DNA of 64,000 nucleotides from AV40 sp038230255 (GTDB taxonomy: Bacteria; Verrucomicrobiota; Verrucomicrobiia; Chthoniobacterales; UBA10450). Location: the NCBI GenBank assembly GCA_038230255.1, contig JBBRNP010000001.1, positions 62,001 to 126,000 of the forward strand, written 5' to 3'. Below the pieces are notes generated by a model that saw only the letters and a list, made by a program, of their open reading frames with translations, was not told the origin of the DNA and searched no databases. The stretch's first letter is position 1. Each line of letters opens with the position of its first letter. The position numbers were made by a program, and so were the translations under genes. Positions 57,701 to 64,000 of this stretch are shown here, in pieces.

Positions 57701-58972
57701 TCACGGCGACTTCAATATCTGGAGCGCTCGAAGTAGATCGTGCGTGATCAGCTCGTAGAGCGGATAATTGACTGCGAGAACGATGTACTGATGAAACTCG
57801 ATCGCCGCGAGAAATATGACTGCGGCCGCGATAATCGCAGCGCGATATGATTTAGCCCATGAAGCCATCGTGGCAATTTGGCTAAAAGCCAGGAAGCGCA
57901 ACGGCATGTCCCACATGTTAGCGTAACGCAGATTCATTCCGTACTTCACGTTGCACATCACCAGATAACTCGCTGCGATAAAGATCGACATGAATAGCTC
58001 AGTTTTCATTTTCCGATCGAGCCTAAAGAGTGTGCCAAAGGCGAGAATCAGGATGATCGGGCTGACCAGAAGAAGATCGACCAGGTAGCGGTACCACGGT
58101 CCATCGCCGGTCAGGATGGCATACTTCAGTTCATAATTCTTAGCTAGCGAGTAATGATACGTGTGAATCGCCTCTGGAAATCCGCCAGCGAGAAAAATTA
58201 TGATGACAACGCCAAGCAGCGGGCCAAGAAGCGTGGCGATAACGAGTTCGCGCGTGACAGTTCCAAATTGCAGCCACCGATTCGTGACGAGTAGAGCAAC
58301 AAGTCCGATCCAGGCAAAAAATGAATTTTCCTTGGTTAAGACCAGTAAGGCTAACGCAACGATGTAACCGACGAGCCAGCGCCAATCGCGCGGCGCCTGC
58401 AGATTTTCCCAGAACAGCCAGAGCACAAGCAACGCCCAGAAAGTGAAGAAGCCGTCCACCAGTGCATGCTGTGACATATGTATCTGGGTCGGTGCAACGC
58501 ACATAAACGATCCGATCGCCAAGGCCCAAGACGGTCCCTTTAGACGCCACGCGAAAGCGGTCGAGATGAAGAGCGTCAAAACGCTAAAAAGCGATGCGAC
58601 GTTTTTTAGCGCGAGAAGCGGGTCAGTGCCGAACGAGAGATGCCACAGATAGCCTGAGCAGATATAAAGGAATCGAAGCGGCGAAAGAATCGAGCGCTGT
58701 AATCGCTCTTGGCGCTCAACGTAGTCCTGAACGATGAGCGGGTAAGCGGAGAAACCCAAGGTGGCGAGTTTGTGAACGTATTCGGCGTAAAGGCCTTCAT
58801 CGAAGCCAACGGATTCCATCTTCGGCTTTGGGTGCAGGAATTCGACAGCTCGAACCGGATTTGATTCCCCCGAAAACGCATGCGGTGGAAGACGAAGGAA
58901 AATTCCAAGCGCGAAAACGAGCGACAACAGGAGGATGTCGATCTTGCGCAGGGAAGACGGAATTTCGGTCAT
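57701..58972 (-). CDS. GT-C-fold membrane glycosyltransferase
   Basis: 423 residues with about eleven hydrophobic helices. The fold is that of PMT/ArnT-like glycosyltransferases: an acidic residue pair in the first periplasmic loop (VGFDEGLYAEYV), THIHMSQHALVDGFFTFWALLVLW, in pieces, and LTKENSFFAWIGL. Such enzymes use polyprenyl-linked sugars at the periplasmic face. Start ATG 58972 or 58975 overlaps the stop of the preceding truncated gene, so an operon ran through all three. The last 100 residues include LRYANMWDMPLRFLAFSQ. Confidence 0.82.
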   Translation of the reverse strand: MTEIPSSLRKIDILLLSLVFALGIFLRLPPHAFSGESNPVRAVEFLHPKPKMESVGFDEGLYAEYVHKLATLGFSAYPLIVQDYVERQERLQRSILSPLRFLYICSGYLWHLSFGTDPLLALKNVASLFSVLTLFISTAFAWRLKGPSWALAIGSFMCVAPTQIHMSQHALVDGFFTFWALLVLWLFWENLQAPRDWRWLVGYIVALALLVLTKENSFFAWIGLVALLVTNRWLQFGTVTRELVIATLLGPLLGVVIIIFLAGGFPEAIHTYHYSLAKNYELKYAILTGDGPWYRYLVDLLLVSPIILILAFGTLFRLDRKMKTELFMSIFIAASYLVMCNVKYGMNLRYANMWDMPLRFLAFSQIATMASWAKSYRAAIIAAAVIFLAAIEFHQYIVLAVNYPLYELITHDLLRALQILKSP

Positions 58973-59391
58973 CATTTACGCGCTTTCAGCGCGCAACTTC
59001 GTAAACCTAAATAAACGCAGATCAAGTTTGCCGTCAGCAGTTTTTCGCCAGATCGCGATGGAGCCTGCGGTGATCGTGAACCACGGCACCAACGACCAGG
59101 CCGTCCGATGCTGTCTGGATATCCAAAGCAGCGCAGTGCGAGATCGCTGGTTCCAACGACGGTTGTGTAGCCACGAACGAGGATCGGAAATGGAAGCGGA
59201 AATGCTTCGTGCTGAAAATTCCGAGCGATATCGGCCAAAGCTGGCATGCGGGCCAGGTTTACGACTGCGCACTCGTCGCGCCAAAGTGCGCCCGCGTGGG
59301 TGGCACGGACGACGAGGAGAAAGAGCGCCGTCGCGGAAAGAAAGACAGCCAAGGACAATTCGGCTCGTTTCAGGAAATCCGGTCGATTCAC
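58972..59391 (-). pseudogene. Truncated GT-C glycosyltransferase (likely decayed)
   Basis: A 139-residue frame. Residues 1-90 start as a GT-C enzyme: a first helix (LAVFLSATALFLLVVRATHAG), then the acidic loop LWRDECAVVNLARMP and SDLALRCFG, where a sugar-binding Asp/Glu is expected. After that, the sequence loses protein character (YPDSIGRPGRWCRGSRSPQ), while another frame reads WSLVPWFTITAGSIAIWRKTADG, as though a large middle part was lost and the frame shifted. Both ends still overlap their neighbours by ATGA (59388-59391 and 58972-58975), as in an intact operon. A short real product cannot be excluded. Confidence 0.55.
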
Positions 59392-61256
59392 TGCGAGTTG
59401 GCTTCGATCTGTTGCTTCAGCGCTTTGAATTCGGGTTGGTCGGGATTGAGCCCAATCGCCGTCTCAATCTCAGTTCGCGCGGCCTGGCGTTCATTTTTTG
59501 CGAGCAACGTTTTTGCGAGAAGAAAATGAGTTTTGGCATTGCGTGGATCGACATTCTCCGCGCGCCGAAACCAGTTTTCAGCGTCGCCATACTGAAAAGC
59601 GTCGAGGGCAATTACGCCGAGGTTGTTAAACGCGCCCTTGTGTTGCGGGTCAAGATCCAGAACAGCGTGATAAAACGACTGAGCTGCGGAGGGATGATTT
59701 TGGGCGAGACTCAAATTGCCGAGAGCGAACAGGGTTTCCGAGTTGTTCGGGACGTAGGCGCAGGCGACGGCGAGTTTTTTCTCGGCGAGCAGCAGGTTAT
59801 TCGATTCCAGCGCTTGCCAGCCTGAATTGTAAGCGTCGAGCGCCCAAAGTGCCGGATCGCGCTGTGGCCAGGCGACGAGCACGGTCGATGGACCCAGCAG
59901 GATGAGATAAATCACCGCAGTCTTTAACTCGAACGCGACGAGGGCATGCCACAACATCGATAATCCGAACGCGGCGAAGACGAGCAGACCCGGAACCGCG
60001 ACCAGCCGGTAGCGTTCAGTAATAAAAACGCCGAGCAGCGCCAACATCGACAATAAGATTGCCGCGAGCACCCAGCGCGATCGCGGCGCAAGCCAACAGC
60101 CAAAAAAGATTCCCGGAATCGCCAGCGCGGAGACGATTCCAAAAGAAAACCCCGGCAGAATGACGCTCTGTTCCCGCAGGCTGGTGATAATGCTTAAGTC
60201 GTCATATTGAAATGCGCTCCAAAAGTTGCGGAGCTTACGTACGAGGAGTTTCAGCCAATCACCAAAATGGCTCGTGACGTACGTTTTCGCCTTGCCTGAC
60301 CAATGGGCGGAAACTTCAGCGTGCGTGAGTGATCGCCCCGCAGCCGCTTCGGCCTGGGTGATCGAATCCTGGAGCATGGCAGCTTGTCCGGCGCGCAGTC
60401 CGGGTGGGAATCGGGGATAACCCGTCGCTTCGGGATTATTTCCGATCCAGAAGTTGATGCCGCTGTGCGCGGACAGGAGGACCGGATCGCGGGCGACGAA
60501 GTAATTATGAACCCAGCAGGGCGCCGTTCCGAGTGCGAGACCAGCCAGTAGAAGAACGCAGCGCGTGATTAGAAACCGCCATCGTAGCTGCCCGTTTTTA
60601 GGTCCGAAAAGCAATGCTGCGAAAAGCAGCGGGACAAGTGCGAGAATTGTCGCGACCGCGGTCGCCGTAATACCGATCAGCAACGCGACGAAAAAGCATT
60701 CCGCTGCATTTATGGCTTTCTCGGCAATCCGCCAAACCACGAACCAAAATACCAGGACAAACCAGGCGGTCGGCATCAGGACAATGGAATAAGCCTCGGC
60801 GGGAACACAAAGCGCCCAGCCGAGTGCGGCAGATAAGCCAATCAATCGTGCATTCCCATGCTGCGCGATATTTGAAATCGAAGAGGTCGACCTAACAGAG
60901 GCGAAAACTCGAAGACAGATACGGTAAATTATTACGGCTGTGCCAGCATCGAGCCCGGCCTGGAGCAAACCAGGAACAAAAGGGTTTTCGCCGAAAAGTT
61001 TGTAGAGAAATGCAAGGAGATACGCGTAACCGGGCAGTCCATAAAAGGCGAGATGTTGGCTAAACTGACCATGAAGAAGGGCTCGCGCCCAATCGTTATA
61101 GAAATGCATGTCGCCCCGGATCGGCAGCAGAAGAGACGAATGGGTCAGGCGCACTAGTGCCCAGAGACGTAAAACGAACACCCCGAAGAAGATCAAGTGC
61201 GCGAGCCCGAGGGAAAAACGTCCGGCGAGCGGGTCAGATTTCACCGGGATTGGCAT
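59388..61256 (-). CDS. GT-C-type membrane protein with C-terminal TPRs
   Basis: 622 residues from ATG 61256. About ten helices form the N-terminal 450 residues, with the acidic first loop MHFYNDWARALLHGQF and a large periplasmic loop containing INFWIGNNPEATGYPRFPPG. The last 150 residues are three to four TPR units: NNSETLFALGNLSLAQ, HKGAFNNLGVIALDAFQYGDAENWF and AKTHFLLAKTLLAKNERQAA. GT-C plus TPR is typical of PMT-like or O-oligosaccharyl-type enzymes that work in complexes. It would act at the periplasmic face on lipid-linked sugar. The earlier GTG at 61262 is possible. It overlaps the truncated gene downstream. Confidence 0.8.
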   Translation of the reverse strand: MPIPVKSDPLAGRFSLGLAHLIFFGVFVLRLWALVRLTHSSLLLPIRGDMHFYNDWARALLHGQFSQHLAFYGLPGYAYLLAFLYKLFGENPFVPGLLQAGLDAGTAVIIYRICLRVFASVRSTSSISNIAQHGNARLIGLSAALGWALCVPAEAYSIVLMPTAWFVLVFWFVVWRIAEKAINAAECFFVALLIGITATAVATILALVPLLFAALLFGPKNGQLRWRFLITRCVLLLAGLALGTAPCWVHNYFVARDPVLLSAHSGINFWIGNNPEATGYPRFPPGLRAGQAAMLQDSITQAEAAAGRSLTHAEVSAHWSGKAKTYVTSHFGDWLKLLVRKLRNFWSAFQYDDLSIITSLREQSVILPGFSFGIVSALAIPGIFFGCWLAPRSRWVLAAILLSMLALLGVFITERYRLVAVPGLLVFAAFGLSMLWHALVAFELKTAVIYLILLGPSTVLVAWPQRDPALWALDAYNSGWQALESNNLLLAEKKLAVACAYVPNNSETLFALGNLSLAQNHPSAAQSFYHAVLDLDPQHKGAFNNLGVIALDAFQYGDAENWFRRAENVDPRNAKTHFLLAKTLLAKNERQAARTEIETAIGLNPDQPEFKALKQQIEANSQ

Positions 61257-61338
61257 TAACACTGCTCATTAAGGCTCACTTCGCGATCGATATCGCGGAG
61301 CGCAGTCAAACAAACAAGAGAATATAGAAAGCAATAGC

Positions 61339-61740
61339 ATGTTAAACGCCATCAACAAACGCCGCGGGGGCTTCACCCTCGTGGAAATCATGATCGTTGT
61401 AGCGATCATCGCGTTACTCGCAGCGATTGCGGTCCCGGGGTTTCTCCGGGCGCGCAAACGCTCGCAAGCCAGCCGCATTCTGAACGATCTGCGCATGATC
61501 GATTCAGCATGCGACCAATACGCGATCGAAACGAACCGGACCTCGGGGGCTACGGTTGCCGTTGTGGACTGGACGAACTACTTAAAGAAGGGTTCGCTCC
61601 TTTACAACAGTGGCAAGAGCCTTCTGGGTACCCCTTACGGTCCCCAGGCAGTGGACACGATCCCAACGGTGCCCGCAAACGACTACGCCACATTGTCGGA
61701 CGTAGCAGGTGTGGGTTTCTGGTCGCCTTACGGTCCGTAA
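61339..61740 (+). CDS. Type IV/II-type pilin, copy 1
   Basis: 133 residues. Leader MLNAINKRRGG is cleaved before FTLVEIMIVVAIIALLAAIAVPGFLRAR, the canonical N-methylated pilin helix with Glu+5. The C-terminal domain is short and carries VDWTNYLKKGSLLYNSGKSLLG and ends in VGFWSPYGP. The size and lack of a disulfide loop suggest a GspG/PulG-like pseudopilin or a Verrucomicrobial major pilin. A near-identical paralogue lies 128 bp on. Prepilin peptidase, ATPase and platform genes are outside the window. Confidence 0.93.
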   Translation: MLNAINKRRGGFTLVEIMIVVAIIALLAAIAVPGFLRARKRSQASRILNDLRMIDSACDQYAIETNRTSGATVAVVDWTNYLKKGSLLYNSGKSLLGTPYGPQAVDTIPTVPANDYATLSDVAGVGFWSPYGP

Positions 61741-61747
61741 CGATCTG

Positions 61748-61801
61748 ACGATTCATTCTCCTGTCATTCGCGGCTAGCCGGAGTGGCAGGGAATGAGTCG
61801 T
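61748..61801 (+). promoter_or_regulatory. Long imperfect hairpin between the pilin copies
   Basis: ACGA-TCATTC-CCTG-CA pairs with TG-CAGG-AATGA-TCGT across single-base mismatches, enclosing about 16 bases. No T-run follows. It may stabilise or cut the pilin transcript, or partly terminate it, giving more of copy 1 than of copy 2. Confidence 0.5.
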
Positions 61802-61868
61802 GAGAAACGGACAAAGATCCTTCGATCGCGATTCGCCTACGAGTAAATCAAATAAATAAAACGCAATC

Positions 61869-62270
61869 ATGTTTAAAAAACTTCAAACCAAACGCGCCGG
61901 CTTCACGCTGGTGGAAATCATGATCGTGGTCGCAATCATCGCATTGCTGGCCGCGATCGCAGTGCCTGGCTTCCTCCGGGCGCGCAAACGCTCCCAAGCT
62001 TCCAAGATCTTGAACGATCTCCGGATGATCGACGGAGCTGTCGACCAATACGCGATTGAAACCGGCCGGACTACCGGCGCTGCAGTTACCGTTGTAGATT
62101 GGACGAATTACCTTAAGAAGGGCACCCTTCTGTACAATAGCGGTAAAAGTCTTCTCGGGAGTGCCTATGGCGACCAAGTGGTAGACACGCTTCCGGCGGT
62201 GCCCCCAAACGACTACGACACGTTGTCGGACGTAGCGGGTGTGGGTTTCTGGTCGCCTTACGGGCCCTAG
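61869..62270 (+). CDS. Type IV/II-type pilin, copy 2
   Basis: 133 residues, the same length as the preceding pilin. MFKKLQTKRAG precedes FTLVEIMIVVAIIALLAAIAVPGF. Most residues are the same as in copy 1 throughout; changes lie mainly in the leader and at scattered surface positions (such as TTGAAVTVVDWTNYLKKGT, SAYGDQVVDTLPAVPPNDYD). The nucleotide sequence differs more, mostly at third positions, so the duplication is not recent and selection has kept the protein. A hairpin terminator-like structure lies 23 bp downstream. Confidence 0.93.
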   Translation: MFKKLQTKRAGFTLVEIMIVVAIIALLAAIAVPGFLRARKRSQASKILNDLRMIDGAVDQYAIETGRTTGAAVTVVDWTNYLKKGTLLYNSGKSLLGSAYGDQVVDTLPAVPPNDYDTLSDVAGVGFWSPYGP

Positions 62271-62293
62271 TTAGAGCTTTAGCCTATGTGGAG

Positions 62294-62321
62294 GCGTCCT
62301 GCTCCTGAACGGAGAGGACGC
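62294..62321 (+). terminator. Hairpin after second pilin gene
   Basis: GCGTCCT (62294-62300) pairs with AGGACGC (62315-62321) with CTCC/GGAG inside and a TGAAC loop; a TTCTTCGTTTC tail follows. It is a plausible terminator with a weak U-run, before the next gene on the same strand. Confidence 0.55.
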
Positions 62322-62421
62322 TTCTTCGTTTCGCTGCAACCCATCGACCGAGACCAACTTTGAACACCCCACTCGTCAGGCTTCGCATCGACATTCAAAA
62401 GTGAACCAAAGTCGCGTGCAC

Positions 62422-64000
62422 ATGTCCGTTTCGAAATTCTCTCGTCACCATTTACGACGAGTACTCTGTGCCGACTGGTTTCGCTGCCTGTTCCTTGCCC
62501 TGATAGGATTCATCGTCCGTTTACCAGCGTTGCAAGGTCAGCGGATTTGGGACGATCAGTACCTCGTTCGTGACAATCCATTCATAAAGAGTCCGCTCCT
62601 GATTCTAGAGTCATTTCGCCACTACTTATTTCTCGACTCCTATTCGTCCCATTACCGGCCAGTGCAGAATATCTCGTATTTCCTCGACTATTGGTTTTGG
62701 AACATGAACGAGTTCGGCTTTCATCTCACCAATGTGCTTCTGCACATTGGTAGCGGCATTCTGCTCTACTTTCTTCTACGACAACTCATTCTCTCCTTTC
62801 GTTTCCGCTGGTCACCACAGCCAGTTCGGCAAACAGCGCTCGAACTAATCCCGTGGATCTCTCACACCGCGTTCTTGATCGCATTGCTCTGGACGGTACA
62901 TCCTGTCCATAGTGCGGCGATCGATTACATTTCGGGACGCGCAGACAGTCTGGCATTTCTTTTTGCCAGTGCCGGATGGCTTCTCTTTCTGCGGGCAAAT
63001 CGAGCAACCAATCGAATCGATCGCGTTCTAATTTATATCTTAGCGGCAGCTTTGGGCCTGCTTGCGCTCTGCTCGCGCGAAATCGCGATTATCTGGGTTG
63101 TCATTTTCGTTGCTCATCTCCTTTTTGTTGAGCGACAAATCGGAACTCGGACGCGCATTGGTGCATCAGTCTGCTGTCTTGGTCTCGTTTTGATGTACGT
63201 GGGCGTTCGGCACTTACCGGCCGGCAAGCCAACGTTTCCAGCCCCGGAGGTCTTCACGCCGCCTGTACGGGCGATATTGATGGCTCGGGCGTTAGGGGAT
63301 TATGGCCGATTAATGGTTTGGCCATCCAACTTATACATGGAGCGTACCGTCGTCTCTAATCCGATTCACTTCCAAAATAACCAAACCTGGCGAAGTACGA
63401 TCGGCACAGAATACTTGTCAATTCTCGGATTGGCGGTCCTTGTCATGTTACTCATTGGCAGCCTTAAAAAAGATCGCTGGCAAGCAATGCGCGTTTTTGG
63501 CGCAGCCTGGTTTATAGCTGCGTATCTTCCGATCTCTAACGTCATACAGCTCAACGCAACAACGGCGGAACATTGGTTATATCTGCCAAGTGTGGGTCTG
63601 CTCATCTTTGGCGCTGGTTATTTATTTCAGTTGCCGGTCCGCTTTCGTCACTTGGTCATAACCTTCGCGGCGTTCGCTGTTCTTGCCCTCGGTTCCCGCA
63701 GCTTCATTCGGAGCAGCGATTGGGTGGATGCGGAGACGTTTTACAAGCGCACTTTCGAGGCAGGAAGTAGAAGCGCGAGAGTCGCCGTTAACCTTGGCCA
63801 AGTTTATTCCGCCCGCGGCGCCTATGCTGAAGCTGAGCAGATATTTCGCTCAGTGCTTGAGCAAAATCCCGACTACCCGGTTGCGCAAAATAATCTGGCC
63901 AGTGTTCTTGCTCGCCAAGGAAAAGACAAGGAGGCGGAAGCTCTGTTTGCGGTGATCGAGAAAAACTCGAAAAGAACCCGCCAGGAATATCCTCGAACCT
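62422..64000 (+). CDS. TMTC-like membrane protein with TPRs (3' end outside window)
   Basis: At least 526 residues, open to the window end. After a basic leader come about ten helices with a first-loop acidic motif (WDDQYLVRDNPFI) and HYRPVQNISYFLDYWFW, TVHPVHSAAIDYISGRADSLAF, all typical of O-mannosyl-transferase-like TMTC proteins. HWLYLPSVGLLIFGAGYLF follows, and from about residue 435 TPR units begin (SARVAVNLGQVYSARGAYAEAEQIFRSVLEQNP in pieces). TMTC relatives glycosylate surface proteins from lipid-linked sugar. ATG 62422 is used; in-frame GTGs at 62401 and 62416 are alternatives. It is on the same strand as the pilins, perhaps their glycosylation partner (inference). Confidence 0.85.
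   Translation, partial: MSVSKFSRHHLRRVLCADWFRCLFLALIGFIVRLPALQGQRIWDDQYLVRDNPFIKSPLLILESFRHYLFLDSYSSHYRPVQNISYFLDYWFWNMNEFGFHLTNVLLHIGSGILLYFLLRQLILSFRFRWSPQPVRQTALELIPWISHTAFLIALLWTVHPVHSAAIDYISGRADSLAFLFASAGWLLFLRANRATNRIDRVLIYILAAALGLLALCSREIAIIWVVIFVAHLLFVERQIGTRTRIGASVCCLGLVLMYVGVRHLPAGKPTFPAPEVFTPPVRAILMARALGDYGRLMVWPSNLYMERTVVSNPIHFQNNQTWRSTIGTEYLSILGLAVLVMLLIGSLKKDRWQAMRVFGAAWFIAAYLPISNVIQLNATTAEHWLYLPSVGLLIFGAGYLFQLPVRFRHLVITFAAFAVLALGSRSFIRSSDWVDAETFYKRTFEAGSRSARVAVNLGQVYSARGAYAEAEQIFRSVLEQNPDYPVAQNNLASVLARQGKDKEAEALFAVIEKNSKRTRQEYPRT

Overview
The window looks like chromosomal DNA of a free-living Gram-negative bacterium of the Planctomycetes-Verrucomicrobia-Chlamydiae group, most likely a soil Verrucomicrobiota (Spartobacteria/Chthoniobacterales-like). 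The reasons are the mix of a PEP-CTERM/exosortase system, B12-dependent ribonucleotide reductase, a sufCBD operon, System II cytochrome c assembly (ResB/CcsA), many lipoproteins and TPR/GT-C membrane proteins, GC-rich codon use and dense packing with ATGA overlaps. The taxonomy is inference; no rRNA is present.

Layout. 0-2 kb: end of a membrane/secreted protein, then a GIY-YIG nuclease gene caught between a complete tRNA-Gln and a 26-bp copy of that tRNA's 3' end. 1.8-3.8 kb: a cNMP-binding sensor kinase and a receiver protein (minus). 3.8-7.9 kb: sufC-sufB-sufD and a CBS-pair protein (plus). 8-12.2 kb: mrp, a small protein and pyrR-pyrB-pyrC (minus), with a PyrR-binding loop placed at the pyrR ribosome binding site. 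12.2-17 kb: lipoprotein, then hisC-mnmE-pyrD-methyltransferase (minus, overlapping genes). 17.2-29 kb: a surface/secretion block holding two PEP-CTERM proteins, an exosortase-EpsI fusion, a prepilin operon, a NarL/DesK-type two-component pair, a TPR protein and a discoidin-like protein. 29-31 kb: AraC/Ogt fusion, pdxH. 31-45 kb: tetraheme cytochrome c, ResB and (10 kb on) CcsA, separated by Lon/Hsp20, an amidohydrolase, a MetX-like hydrolase and a 2OG-oxygenase-like protein; then gmhA behind tRNA-Val. 45.5-52 kb: an excisionase-HTH/receiver fusion, PmtA-like methyltransferase-fumC, VOC, GNAT-MBL, and an overlapping pair of unknown genes. 52-57.7 kb: tRNA-Ser, nrdJ, acyl-CoA dehydrogenase. 57.7-64 kb: membrane glycosyltransferases (one truncated), two tandem type IV/II pilins and a TMTC-like TPR protein running off the end.

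The most striking non-gene signal is a 10-mer, TGTCGATCTT (or its complement AAGATCGACA), found by eye 25 times exactly on both strands, where about 0.1 is expected by chance. It occurs in three reading-frame registers inside genes and also between genes, where copies tend to follow a GC-rich hairpin. This resembles a DNA-uptake-type or other genome-architecture word. The second notable signal is the minimal GIY-YIG/tRNA-Gln element.
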